Positions 36,845 to 50,000 of a stretch of DNA of 64,000 nt are shown piece by piece. The translations under genes were made by a program, and so were the position numbers. The notes beneath the pieces were generated by a model. That model searched no databases. It worked only from the letters and a program-made list of their open reading frames with translations, and was not told the DNA's origin. The DNA is taken from contig OY987269.1 in assembly GCA_963920665.1 (NCBI GenBank), positions 4,962,501 through 5,026,500 on the forward strand, given 5' to 3'. The stretch is from Straminergon stramineum. Lineage: Eukaryota > Streptophyta > Bryopsida > Hypnales > Calliergonaceae. Positions within the stretch are counted from its first letter, which is position 1, and each line of letters begins with the position of its first letter.

Positions 36845-36963
36845 AACAAAGCCCGTGCACCCAGCCCTCCTCAGTGAGGGCTTTTTGACGGTACTAAGCA
36901 CCCGGTTGGGGGACGTATAGTCCGGGAGATCTCAACATAACAAACAAACAAAACAAAACAAAC
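36845..36963 (+). repeat. GC-rich island with A-rich tail, SINE-like
   Basis: A GC-rich head (agccctcctcagtgagggct hairpin, then 'cacccggttgggggacg', then 'tagtccgggag') ends abruptly in 'aacaaacaaacaaaac'-type tail sequence. The organisation resembles the 3' end of a non-LTR retroelement or a SINE. No terminal duplication was verified. Confidence 0.35.
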
Positions 36964-37527
36964 TGCCTAACTTAAGGTATGGATATAAGGCTTATTGTAC
37001 ATTAGAAAAAATTGCAAGAAAATTTGAGAATTGAAGAATACTTTAAGTGTAACTTGATCAACTAAATATTTTCTTGTCCAACAAAATGGAGAAATTGAGT
37101 TTTCCATCATCAACAATCATAAAAGATTATTTTTATCCTTTCTACCATTATATTAGTTCAATGAAGTTCTTGAATCATATTGAGATATATGTATTTGAAA
37201 GGAATTTTAGGATGGAATTTGGAAAATTAAACTAAATTCCTAAACCATATTCTTTCTTTAGTGCTAAAATTGTATGAAAATAATGTAGAATAAAATAACA
37301 TCAATACAATTCTTGTCTTGGTATTGTTTTAGTACTACTTAATGACTTTTCAATACTAATCTATATTGAAAACATTGAAAATATTGATAATTACTAAGAA
37401 ATGACTTTTGTAATGTGATGAACTAACCAATATACATTTGCACTAACAATAAATATCTTAATTTTGAATTTTACTCATTTTGGACTAAGACATAGTTTAA
37501 ATTTCTAAAAATTGTGAAGATGTGACA

Positions 37528-38463
37528 TTAACCCCTAAAGGTTTTTGGTGTTTTTAGGCCCCAAATTGCTTCAAAGTACTCAAATCCAAAGCCAAGCAAA
37601 AATCTTCATCCACATTTATTCATTAATAAATCCAAGCATAGGATCCTTTATTTCAACTTGGGAAGGTACACCCTCTTAAAATTTTAGAATAAGAAACCTT
37701 ACCAAAGTTTCAAGATCAAGTTGCTTGAATTTAAAAAAGAAGTATTTTCAACTCTCCCCAAATAGTTAGATTTCATCTTTCAAATTTTTTACCCAAAAAT
37801 GAGTAGATCCTACAACTTATTACTCCCCATTAGATGATTGAAAATAAGTTGGGAATATATATATAATGTCATAAAAAAAATTCATATTCATGCTTGAAAA
37901 AACTATAAAATATAGAGAACTAGAGTATGATTTAAAATACTAAGTTGTTAAGAATTTAGTTATGGCCAAAATTGAAAAATCTCAATTCCAATGGTTGTAT
38001 TGTTGTAATAAATAATCTACACCCAATGTTTATATTTTTTTCCTAAAATATAGAAAATTGAGTTAAATAAAGGACTTCAGAGAATTTATCGTAGAGTAGA
38101 GATTCCATAATTGCCAACAAATTAATACTCTTCATAACTATCATCTCATTAATGAAAATGGAATGATTCAAAGCTTTCCACATATATAAAAATCTAAATA
38201 TCAATTTCAAATTTTTATTTTTAAAAAAAGAGATTTTTGAAGAATTTTTTTGAGCTACTTGGGGTTGCAACTGAGCAATGAAAATTATGTATTCATACAA
38301 TAAAGTTTTAATCATGTAGTCAAAAGTTATGAAGATTGTTGCACCTTAAAGCTACTCCTCGGGCATATATTGTTTGAAACTTTCAAAGAAAAAATCCATT
38401 TGGAGTGAGCTGCCCAAAATCGCTATGTTGCCAAAAACTATTGTTTGATCCTTTAGGAGTTAA
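37528..38463 (+). mobile_element. TTAA element, 0.94 kb (copy A)
   Basis: TTAA at 37528-37531 and 38460-38463; termini CCCCTAAAGG and, read inward from the right, CTCCTAAAGG (9 of 10). The inside, from about 37920 on, matches the element at 61554-62495 nearly throughout, for example 'tggaatgattcaaagctttc', 'taaaggacttca' and 'cttaaagctactcct'. No coding frame of note: non-autonomous. Confidence 0.8.
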
Positions 38464-38892
38464 AATGGCAACTTTGAAGATTAATTTAATAATGAAATTC
38501 AAAAAATAATTGTGAATTATGACCCATAGATCACATCCACATTTTTGGAATTACCATTAATTACATATACCAATATCTATCAATGTAATTTGAAACCAAA
38601 AATTAAAAATACTTTATAACATTGATTGTATATTAAATTATCAAGACATTTTGACATCTAAATTTTTTTCTTTCAAGTTATGAAATTTTTATGTTCTCAT
38701 TATGTTGATTTCTAATGATTTATCTGAGATTTATTTTAGTTATTTTTGAAAGAGACAATCATTTTTGAACTTGAAAGGGATTTTGTTGAGGTGAAAATTA
38801 CTTCTGATTTTTGAACTATAGAATATTTGAAAAGAAAAATTAAAACAAAAGTATAGAATACCAACATTTAGATGAATGAAAAAATCAAGTTT

Positions 38893-38894
<2 letters not shown>

Positions 38895-38930
<36 letters not shown>
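38895..38930. repeat. (AT)18 microsatellite
   Basis: Thirty-six uninterrupted bases of alternating A and T, immediately followed by 'caatgggg'. Confidence 0.98.
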
Positions 38931-38932
<2 letters not shown>

Positions 38933-39841
38933 ATGGGGCATGTTTGCATTCATTCATCATTGGAACTTTGAACTTTTCAATTAGTTCTCAAGGGTTTAAG
39001 AGCTAAATAATCACAATTAAAAATGGGGACCATTTTGAATTTCTCAAAAAAAATTTAATTCACAATTTGTAGCCTTTGAAGGTAAGATTATGAAAGTTAT
39101 ATAAACATAGCATTTCAAATTGTTTAATAAATTTTTTCCTTATAGAAGTAAAAATATTTTAGAGTAAAAGTCCCTATCCATTGAACTAATTTGATCAAGG
39201 GCGCTTGAATTCACTACTAAATATGTCAAGAGCATTTAATGTACACATGGAGAATGATTCAAACTTGAGTGTCTTTTGTGAGACCATTTGCAACCAGCTA
39301 GGGTGGCAAATGCATATGCTTTGTTGCAATCTTTGAAATCCAAAAGTACTAGAACATGACAAGAATATGTTACTTTAATTGAATTTACTCCTTTTAGAGT
39401 ACAAGCCCCCACCCATTGTAAGTTCAATGTGCCTACACTTCGAAAAGTAGTCTGGGTTTATTGATCCTTCTTAAAGGTAAAGATTTATCTCTTAAAATTT
39501 AAGAAAAAAAATAGCTATATCCCATAGCTTGTGTGTTTTAATCAAGATGTTGGAAAATGGGTTGAAAATAATCAAAATATATATAAGAAAATTTAATCGA
39601 AAGAACTCTTGTATTCATCTTTTAAAAAATCATAAATTAGAAGGCGATATTAATATTCAATGAAAGGAAAATCTAAATCACTAATAACTTACCAAAAACT
39701 TGAGATTTTTTAGTTCCAATGGTGAGATTTAGAAAAAACAATTGGTATCCTTTGTTTCTTTTTTTCTTTGAAAATTTTCAAAAATGAGTTCAAAAAATGA
39801 CTTTATATGTTTTTTCTACCTTCTTTTGCCTACAAAATAAA

Positions 39842-40060
39842 CCCTTCATAACTCTCACCTAATTATTCAAAATTGAATGCTTCAACTGTTTTTGAATAGG
39901 CATAAATTTATAAAATCCAAAAAATTTAAATAATATTTTTCTATAATGTATTTTTAGCTACTTAGTTTGACATTGAAATAAAAAAAATCTTCTAAATTTT
40001 GCAATATTGATCAAAATGACCATAAACACAACTTTACACGTAGATTAGGATGATCATTAG
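39842..40060 (+). repeat. Dispersed repeat, copy 1 of 2
   Basis: Shares ordered text with 43396-43583: 'attcaaaattgaatg.ttca', 'tttttgaataggcat', 'tatttttagct', 'ttttgcaatatt', 'atcaaaatgac' and 'cgtagatta'/'tgtagatta'. The two copies are direct repeats about 3.5 kb apart. Confidence 0.65.
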
Positions 40061-40072
40061 AAAAAATATGAA

Positions 40073-40563
40073 CCCTCTAAGGGGCTATGAGTCCTAGATA
40101 GAAGGGAACGGCAAGGAACTGTGGCCGGAAAAAAAAATTCGAAAAAATAAAAAAATAAATAGATAAATTTCCCCCGGTCAGTGAACTGTGGCTAGAAAAA
40201 GAATTTGAAAAAATTTGAAAAAAAAAATTCCCCCGGCTAGCGAATTGTAGAGCCTCATTCACGCAAGGCACTTCAATTCAAGAATTTAAAAAATATTATA
40301 AAAATAATTAAAAACATTCATCTTAAAATAAATTACAAATTACAAAATTGTAATATCTGATGTGGCATTAGTGCGACCACGTCAGATTGCTATTATTATT
40401 TTATTATTTTTAAATAAAAAAATATACATTTTTCAATATTTTTTTAATATTTTTTTATTGTGGCACTATTCATCATTGATGATGAATAGTGACCACTATT
40501 CCTCAAAGGGGCTTTGCATTCCTTTGAGGGGAACTTCTCAAAGAGAAGCAGCCCCTTTAAGGG
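40073..40563. mobile_element. Foldback element with CCCTYTAAGGGGCT-like ends
   Basis: The left terminus CCCTCTAAGGGGCT (40073-40086) and the inward-read right terminus CCCTTAAAGGGGCT (40550-40563) match at 12 of 14 bases. Inside are a direct duplication of a 'gaactgtggc'...'ttcccccgg' module (about 40117-40185 and 40184-40250), a hairpin CTATTCATCAT/ATGATGAATAG near 40467-40491, and a second stem CCTCAAAGG/CCTTTGAGG. No target duplication is evident. Confidence 0.55.
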
Positions 40564-40620
40564 CTGAAATTTTTTCTAATGTAGCATATATCCAAAAAAA
40601 TTCACCAAATTTTTTTATAT

Positions 40621-41953
40621 AATGAATATAATGGAGCTTGCTTGAGCTTTCAAAAGAGCTAAAGTGGATCCTTAATTGTGTAGGGGTTAATCCTTATATG
40701 CTTCATAGATATTTCTTGTCCACCAATCAAGTTTTAAGATATTAAGAATTCAACCTTTTAATCCTTCACACTAGAAGTTAGAATCCAAAGGCTGTTACCC
40801 TTTAGATTCAATACATAGCATCAAATTGCCTATATGGTGATAAAATGACTTTATGCCTCTCGAAAAATATTTGGATTGGCTAGTAATGGAGACTATCAAG
40901 AGCCTATCAAATTTTTTTCAATAAAAAAATTGACAAGATCTTGGTTGTTAGATTAGAGAGGCATTTCTTATTTCTTAACTTTTATTTTTTATTTCTTTGA
41001 TTATTCATAAGTTTTCATTTTCATAGAATCTAGTGGGTTATGAAGAACAGATTTGTCTATTTAATTAGCTAACCATTTTCATCTTTGGTAAAAAAAATTG
41101 TGTTCTTTGTACTTGTACAAAGGTAGTGTACTTTGAGCACATGTGGAAGGTAGAAAGTTTACTATTTTTAGGAAATATCTTCAAAGGACTTGTGTAAATT
41201 TGGTAGAAGTCCTTGTATTACAATTTTGAGCTTCAAATTTGCATTTTAATTTGAATAAAAAATAGTACACACCTCCCAAATGGCTATGATAGACATCCAG
41301 TCCAGGGTTGCTTAAAATAGTGAAATAATTTTTTTAAATGCAAAAAATTATTCAATGTCTAAAACTTCTACATGTACCTTCATGTCAAATTGACATACAA
41401 CACAAAAGTTATGAGAAAAAATCATGTATCTAAGGTACATAAAGGGGACAAAAAATAGGACAAGTGTTCCTTGCAATCACCCTTATTGACAAGGTGAATC
41501 CATCACTTTGGTGCAAAACCATGGTGAGTACTGGTATTACTTTGTACACCTTCCACCAATGGCTCTGCATACCCTCAAAACAACCAAGTTCAAAATTTCA
41601 CACTTAGAATCTCACAATGATAGTTCTTGAATGTGATCTCATTAAAACAATATTACAATTTTTTACGGCTAATCAAATGAAGCTTGGGTAGGAATAAAAG
41701 ACATTAGAATCACCATTGTAACATCCAATTTGATAAGAGAACCACTAGAGAACTTGAACATAGTGCAACCCACCTTTCAAAACCAAATATAAAATGCAAT
41801 GAGTACAAGAAATAGAACATATAGACCATTCAACAACATGAGACACCCAATAGACACATGAAGATACACCATACAACAAGCTTGTACCAAAACAACTATT
41901 TAAACCTCTACTCACAAGTGTACGGAAACTAAAAATAGAAGTAACCAAAAGGC
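40621..41953. other. Intergenic, no gene recognised
   Basis: AT-rich. The frame at 41745-42053 on the minus strand overlaps the CACTA end and has no family resemblance. Confidence 0.45.
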
Positions 41954-43198
41954 CACTATAGGGGGAATTGTGTCCTATTTGATAGAAAATTGACAAAAGT
42001 CTGTCAATTGCTTTGTCATTGGGAACTTGTAGATTCGGCCAATAATTTGACAAAATGATGACAACTATTTTGTCACTTGGCTAGAATTTTTGTCAATTTC
42101 TATTCCCTAATACCCTCCTTTGTTAGTTGTCTCATTGCTATGCTAGCATTATGACTTAATCAATGGTTACAAGTGTCCCCATTTTTTGCAAAAGACAAAA
42201 TATCAAAATTGAAATTGCTTTAAATTTCAGCCTTCATATATTGAATAAGAAAGCATATACAATATGGTATACTGCCATTACACCATAATGCTCCATGACC
42301 CATTTATTTTTTGTGGACATGAGAAGAGAAGAGAAGATCTTTATATACACATGGAGTGGTAGGAGGTAGAACAACCTATGTAGGATATGTAATTTAGAAG
42401 TTGCAAGAGCTCAACTACTCATAGTAAAGTTTGAAATAGGAATTGTATTAAAATGAGAATTTTTTAACTAAAAAAAGTTGGTAAATCAATTTAAGTTTTG
42501 TGTCCAAAAGTCCGTTTGATATTTTGATCCTCCAATCAAAAGTTATGAACAAATTTCAAAAAGGTGGTGAAAGGAATTTTTTTTTGACCTTTTCAAACAT
42601 CTTGTTTGAAATTTGTCCATAACTTTTGATTGGAGGATCAAAATATCAAACAGATTTTTAGACATGAAACTTGAATTGATTTACCAACTTTTTTTAGTTT
42701 AAAGTTTAAAAAAAAAGTTATTTTACTATGCCTAAATGAGGTCTGAAATTCTAGTTTTAATACAATTCCTATTTCAAACTTCACCATGAGCAGTTGAGCT
42801 CTTACAACTTCTAAATTACATATCCCACATGGGTTGTTCTACCTCATGCCACCCCATGTATATATAGAGAGCTTTTTTACTATGAACAACTAAAACTAAG
42901 ATATCCATGGCAAATGATAAAAGAGCACATGTATAAACTACCTACTGAAATCTTTGGGTTTTGGGCAAATCATCTATCTTAACAATTGTTAGTGAGTCTA
43001 TATCTCATTCATGAATAGCTACTACCTTGAAAATAGGGAGAAGAGAACCAAACATCAATTACAAATTTGACTACAACTTGACAAAAAATTGACAAATTCT
43101 CACATATTGACAAGATAAGGTGTGATAACACGGCTATTGTCATTTTGGACAATTCTTTGTCAAAATCTTGTCATTTTGGACTGCATTTCCTTGTAGTG
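41954..43198. mobile_element. Non-autonomous CACTA transposon
   Basis: The left end begins CACTATAGGGGGAATTGTG; the right end read inward begins CACTACAAGGAAATGCAG. GGC lies directly outside both ends (41951-41953 and 43199-43201), the 3-bp target duplication typical of CACTA elements. Subterminal regions carry many TGACAAA/TTTGTCA words in both orientations, as CACTA transposases require arrays of subterminal binding sites. There is no transposase; the centre is a large palindrome. Confidence 0.88.
42341..42875. repeat. Large palindrome inside the CACTA element
   Basis: About 42341-42575 pairs with the reverse complement of about 42583-42875. Matches include 'gaggtagaacaacc', 'gatatgtaatttagaagttg', 'tttgaaataggaattgta', 'aaaaaaagttggtaaatcaa' and 'gatcctccaatcaaaagtta'. 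The right arm has about 50 bp more than the left. The loop is under 15 bases, so a transcript would form a hairpin of over 200 bp. Confidence 0.85.
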
Positions 43199-43395
43199 GG
43201 CAAACCATGAGGATGTTAGGGGCCGTCTAGACTTAGGAGCCTGGAAGACTAGTTAAACCCTAATACTGACAAATTTTCATTGATTTTGGCAATTTTTGTT
43301 CTTTGTTTTTAGGATTATTAGCTTTTATCATTATAATTTACTAAAATTATGATATTTTTCAAAAACCATTGATTTTCACAGAAATTGAAGAGGTT

Positions 43396-43583
43396 GGGAC
43401 AACAATATTCAAAATTGAATGGTTCAAATATTTTTGAATAGGCATCAATCTATAAATCCAATAAAATTAAGTAATATTTTTCAAGATTATATTTTTAGCT
43501 AAAAAGAACCTTCTATCTTTTGCAATATTTATCAAAATGACATGAAACAAAGCTTCACATGTAGATTAAGATGAATAGCATAC
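43396..43583 (+). repeat. Dispersed repeat, copy 2 of 2
   Basis: Partner of 39842-40060. The ends are not sharply defined and no terminal inverted repeat was seen. Confidence 0.6.
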
Positions 43584-43599
43584 ATCATAATTAGATCTA

Positions 43600-46377
43600 T
43601 TACACTTAATTAGGAGAACTATCCCAATAGACTTCTTATACACAATGGATTTTATGTCTTTGCTATTATTTAGAGCTTATGACTTTGACATATGACTTTG
43701 AGCAAATCAACTCAACCTTGTTGATAAAGCTTACAAAACATATTTTTTATTTTATAACCATGATGCTCATATTTTATATCACAACCATGCAACTCACATT
43801 TCATAACCATATGCAAAACAACATCTCTACCAATTCACATCTATTTGCAAAACAGTTGATTGGTTATTTTCAATTATTAATTTAAGTTTTCAACTTGCTA
43901 GATGGATTAGATTATCTCCATATTGATAAATTTGACATGATAATTGAGCATTCAATTGACTACTTGGTACCTCCAACATTAATGTGGAGGTATTACATAG
44001 CCATGGTAGATATGGATGATGTAATACTTAGCCATAGCATATAGCTAAATTATGGCTAAATTGTAATAATTTAGACTTTGCAAGTTCTCCTAGAACTTTG
44101 CAATTGTCATTATTGATAGTTAATTAATTAAGAAACTTTGATTAGATTTTGCCACCCACCCACTCATTGTTAGTAGTTGTAATGAACCTTGACGGAGGTG
44201 GAATTAAAATTAGTAATGGAGATATTTAAGAAGCTCTAAATATGCAAAAAATAGTTGGAGTCTTAGACTTTCTTATTCACTTTTCTAAACTTGCAAGCTC
44301 TTTTGTCTTCTAAACTTCATAAGCTATGACATAATCGTACTACATCTTTTTGGAGTTTCAAGGGTGCACTAATTTGCTTCCAGTCCACCTAGAAGGCTAT
44401 TGGGTTGTTGTGACAATTTGCTACTATATCTGAGGTTGCATTAGGATGACACTTCTTATTTGTGGTTATATTTTGATTATGCAAATGACACATTCTTTCT
44501 TGCTTTTTGAAGAATTGTTAGACTTCTGACACAAATAACAATTTGTTTTAGCTCAAGACACCTTGTGCATCCTCATTAGTTTGTACCAATATGTCTATGG
44601 AAGTGTCATTTTGAAAACATGACATGTTTTTGTTAAGTCAATTTCAATGAATTTTTCTAAACATCTAAGATAAACATGCATGATGTGTGACTAAATATGC
44701 ATCCATGTTCATGGATTTTTGAGAAAAAACGTGGGTTCCTTCTAGTATTATAGGTGAAACCACTCTCAAAGGTACCAATACCATTCCTTCGCTAGGACTA
44801 GGTCTAGATTACTTTTTGGAACTTATAAAGCTCTAAATTCCTTTGATGTTGTCATTTTAAAGTAAATTAATAAAAAAAAATAGTATTGCAATGCATTCCT
44901 TTGATAAGTTGAAGAAAAAATTGGTAGATAAATTCCTCAGAAGAATGTAAATCAATAGCTGCAAGGCTAAATTTAATGTTTATATTATAATATAACACTT
45001 TAAAAGAATATATTTATCTAAATTTTTTATATTTCTTTAGCATAAAACTATTAAAAAGGATTATTAGTGATGAAATCTTGGACACAAAATAGTGTATTTT
45101 TTTAATTAATAAATTATTGAAAAATTCTTGATTTTTTCTAAAAAAATATTTTAACATTCAATTCCTAAAATAGATTATATAGGGACCTTGATGTGAATAA
45201 TATATACATTTTTTCTTCTAATACAACCATCATTAGGATTATTTTTTATATTGAAAAAGATGTTTATATGTTTTTACTTCTTAATATTATAAAAAATAGA
45301 AAAGTATTCAAATTGTAGCAAAAGATTCTTTTTCTACTAATTCTATCATATGATTATATATACACATGATTTTTTTGGATTCAATCACATTATTATTTGT
45401 TAAAAATTCAAAAGAAGCATCTTCAAGTTAGAAAAAATATCTTTTTTGAATTTTTAGTTTATAGTTTTTTTACTGTTTTCTAAAAATCAAATATCAAAGT
45501 ATCAATTTTCTTTGTATTTTCCATTATGCTTTTTTTTGTGCATAACTTTTAGAAATAAATTTTTTTGGTTATGAATTTTTAGAAACATACTATTCTCAAT
45601 GTTTTATAAATTCTTCATTTTTTTATTTAATTTTTAAAAAAATCTAAAAGTCATAGTACTCATTGAAAAAGGTCGTTTAGAGCTCAAAAAGAGAAGTATT
45701 TCTTGCAACAACACATAAATAGGATCATCAACTTGCACTAAGCTCATGGTATTGTAGTTGGTGACTCAAGCAAATCATTCTCTTTTGAAATCAACAAAGA
45801 AACAATTAGATTTCAACTAGTGAATATTTTTCCTTTACAAACTTCTATTGTGAAGCCTCGATGTTAAAAATCATGAAGTCTTACTGTAAGTCATGGTTAG
45901 ATTAGGCAATAATGATCATAAGACATTTTCTTGTTTGTCTTTTTCTCTGAATTTCAACATGTAGAACTTGTTCTAAAATGTCAACTTAAAAAAACTTCTT
46001 TTTTATCAAATCACAATCCTATCGATACTTCAAAGGATGCATTTCTTACTCTTTGTTAGCATGTGGATCATCTTCCTTTCTTGCTAATCATCTTTTTGGT
46101 GGGAGGAAATTTGTCGAGTGTGTTGCAAATTGCAATTATTAACCCAATTAACCTTTAACTAAATCAATATCACGTCAGAAATCGATCCTCGTTCTTCTTT
46201 TTGTAGATTTTTGTTTTTTTCTTGTCAGTTGTTAATTTCAATTGTTGTATGATTTTATTGTGGTTGTAAATGTGCACGGGATTTTTAGCTTCAAGCTTGT
46301 ACTTAGCAAAAGCAGAGCAATAGTTCATTGCCAACCTTTATAACTATAATTTTGCTCTATCAGTTTCATAATTTTGA
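43600..46377. other. Intergenic, no gene recognised
   Basis: Very AT-rich DNA forming the insertion site of the copia element. The stretch 43980-44480 has a promoter-like 'gatatttaagaagc' and could be a solo LTR, but no boundaries or second copy were found. Confidence 0.4.
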
Positions 46378-46382
46378 CTTTT

Positions 46383-46551
46383 TGTTGGATACGTATTTTA
46401 TATTAGTATAGTGCATTATGCGTATAATATAGATATAGAATGTTTTTAGTAAGAGCTATGTCCATTTATAAGAGTTATCTTTGAGAATATAAACTGTATA
46501 AATGAATACACTTTTATATATAGTAATATAAATGATATTATAATCTCAACA
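46383..46551 (+). repeat. 5' LTR of copia element
   Basis: Begins TGTTGGATACG and ends TCTCAACA, with the TG..CA termini and the short imperfect terminal inverted repeat TGTTG/CAACA. At 169 bp it is short for a copia LTR. Very AT-rich. Confidence 0.92.
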
Positions 46552-46563
46552 TGGTATGAGAGC
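46552..46563 (+). promoter_or_regulatory. Primer-binding site (initiator Met tRNA type)
   Basis: TGGTATGAGAGC abuts the 5' LTR. It differs by one base from TGGTATCAGAGC, the word complementary to the plant initiator methionine tRNA 3' end used by most plant LTR elements. Confidence 0.85.
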
Positions 46564-47099
46564 GATGATGCACAATGTGCTTTCCTCAACCTAAAAGAAA
46601 ATGCTCATGTATAGAAGAATCTCAAATAGATGAAATCCAAATTATACTATGATTTACAATTATAAACCTCACCAATACATTCTTTCAAGCTCCAATAAAC
46701 TTACTTCAAAATCTTCTAACTAAGGAAGATGAATAGCACCTTTCTATTGAGGAAGATGAATAATATTTGGAATCAATACAAAACATATAGAATGTCCTTG
46801 CAACATACCTCCAAATATTAGCTAATTTTATTGACGGTAACTTTGAATACTTAAGAGAGGGTTATTAAAATGGCTATATATAAAATTGACATCAATCATA
46901 TTCTTAAATTTGGTGGAACATATTTCAAAATATAGAAACATAGGTTGACATTGATTTTCAATATAGAAAAATTGTAGTTTATAGTGAGTAGTGCTCAACT
47001 TTTGCCGATAGCACCTATTGTAGCAAAAGTTGTTGTATGATCCCAAAATTTACTTGCCGCAAGTGTAGGTATTACTAGTCATTGGAAAGAAAGAGTTTC

Positions 47100-50000
47100 A
47101 TCATCTCTTACGATCATCAATAATTGTTTAAAAAACAAGATTGTTTCAAATATTCAATCTTGTAAAATTGCAAATCAAGCATGGTAAAAATTAACAAGAA
47201 TATTTGAATCTTAAGATGTAGTAACTAGGATGCAACTTAAAGATAAATTACATACCTTGAAGATGAAAGAAAGTGACAATGCTATTAAATATGAGCACTT
47301 ATTCATATCTCACTCAGAGAATTTGACTGCAACAGGATGTACTATTGAAGATGAAAAAGTTATAGTAGCTCTTATGCGAAGTTTACCTCCAAGTTACAAG
47401 AGTTTCATAAGTTCAGTAAAAGAACAATCTGGCATCACCTTACAATCATTAATTATAAATTTAATAAAAAAAAAAAACTTATGAAAGACAAAAGTTAGAA
47501 TAATGAATCACAATTGGTCCTTCACACAAACAAAATTTTTTATAACATTGATAAAAAAAGTTTCATGAGTAAAAAAATTCACAAAGCTGAAAATTCTAAA
47601 CACTTTGAAAGAAAAAATGATTCTTCTAATAAAAGAATTTATTTCTATTGCAAAAAGCTAGATCACTTGATTAAAGATTGTAGAAATGATTAGAATAATT
47701 GTAGAAAAAGCCAACTATAATAATAGAAGACAAAATAATACAATTATTTAGTCAAATAGATTATATATAGTAATTACTTTAATAACACAAGGAGAATCAA
47801 CTTCAAGCTAATATATGGATAGTAGAGCCACTCAATACATGTATCATGAATTTAACGCATTTATTGATTATAAAAGATATGGATATAAACAACTTGTTTA
47901 CTTAGGTGATGATACTATATGATATGAACTTGAAGCTTATGGTGATGTAAACATTAGGCTTATGAATGATATAGAAAAACTTATACCTAATGTCTTCCAT
48001 GTTCTTGGACTTGCCAAAAATCTATTTTTTGCGAAACAATTAGACAAAACAAGAGGGGAGATGATAATTAAATTTCGACAATTAGCATTAATCAATAAAT
48101 TTGATCAAACAATATCCAATTGTCGATTAAATCTTGATTTATACGAGTTAGGTAATATTATTATTCCTAATAAAAAAAACAATTGCAATTCTTACAATTA
48201 CACAATTGAATAAATTTGATTTATTTCACTTAAGAATGGGTCATATTAACAAACATAGACTTAAGCAACTTCATACAATATTTAAAGGAATAAATTTTTT
48301 TAATGAGAATGATATGACTTTTTGTCAATCATATCTTGTTGGTAAAGAATACAAATAAAATGTTCAAAAAGGTGGTGCAATTAGAGCCACTCAATTCTTA
48401 GGACTTATACTTTTAGACATTTGTGGTTCAATGCAAATTGGAACACATTTAGGTTGTAGATACTTTATAACCTTCAAAGACGATTTATCTAGATATGGTT
48501 TTGTTTATTTAATGAAACAAAAATTAGAAGCATTTGATAAATTTAAATATTATAAATATTTTGTTGAAAATCAAACAAATCACAAAATCAAAGTATTAAG
48601 ATCTGATCGTGGAGATGAATATTTATCTCATGAGATATAATTCACAAATTTTTGTTCACAAGAGGGAATTAAAAGAGAAGATACAATAGCTTATACACCA
48701 CAACAAAATGGTGTGTCTAACAGAAAGAATAAAACACTAGTAGAAGCAATATTATCTATGCTATTATATGCAAAATTACCTAAAGCATTTTGGGGAGAAG
48801 CCCTCATGACAACAAATTATCTACAAAATATAAGTCTAATAAAAGCCATTAGTATTAATAAAACCCCATTTGAGATATGGTTTGGAAGAAAACTAATTTA
48901 TTTTATTTGAAAATATTTGGAACTTAAACCCATGTGCTTGTATAATGTACGAAAAGAAACTAGAAAGAAATTGGATTCTCATTCTAATAGAAGTTACTTT
49001 TTTAAGTTATTGTAGACAATCAAAAGCTTACCATTTATTGAATAATCACAAGAAAAATATAATCATATTAAGAAATGTCATTTTTAATAAAAAATTTCAT
49101 AATTATCAAAACATTGTTGAAAATAATGAAAAAGAATTAATAAATTATCATTTGTTCCCTGTCCTTTCTATTATGCCAACTAATAGACAACAAAATGTAC
49201 AACCAAGTGAACAAAATCTTCAACAAAATCTACAAGAACTACTAAGACAAAGTAGTATCATAAATACTCAAAGTCGATATTATTCACTTTCCTATCAATG
49301 ATGATTTACATAAAATATTTTCACAGTCAACTTTCATTCAAAAGCAATAGACAAGATTTACTTCATGATGAGCTAGAAGTCACCTTCAATGTCAACATCC
49401 AAAGTCCTTCTCCAAGCTCTTTTTGACCTTCAAGAAAAACTCAACCACCTAAACGATTAATTGAGTCAATTTAAAGTAGGCCTCAACCTAAAAGACTTTG
49501 TCTTTATCATCAACGTAAACATCATGTTCATATAACATTTATCTTATTACAAACTCCAAATACATTACAAGAAGCTTTAGAAAGAAAAGATGCTAGAGAA
49601 TGGCAAGCCGCTATTAATGCAAAATTTAATTCCCTACTAAAGAATAAAACTTGGGAATTAACCCCACTTCTTCCAAAAAAAATATCAATCAGTTATAAAT
49701 GACTTTTTAAGATCAAAACTCCTGTTTATGGTAGCATTGATAAATATAAGCCAAGATTAGTAGCTAGGGATTTCACTCAAAGAAATAGGATAGACTATAG
49801 AGAAACATATTCTCTAATTGTCAAAATATGATTACCATTAGCTATCCAATATAATTTAGAAATTCATTAATATAGATATAAAAACAAATTTTCTATATGA
49901 CAGTTTAAATGAAGACATTTGTATGAACATATTGGAAGGATTAGAGGCTTACTTGAAATTATTTACAACAGACTTTCAATTAAACTCTAACTTAGTTTGC

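Noticed and set aside
43980..44480. Possible solo LTR with TATA-like 'gatatttaagaagc'
   Set aside because: No TG..CA boundaries, target duplication or second copy could be identified.
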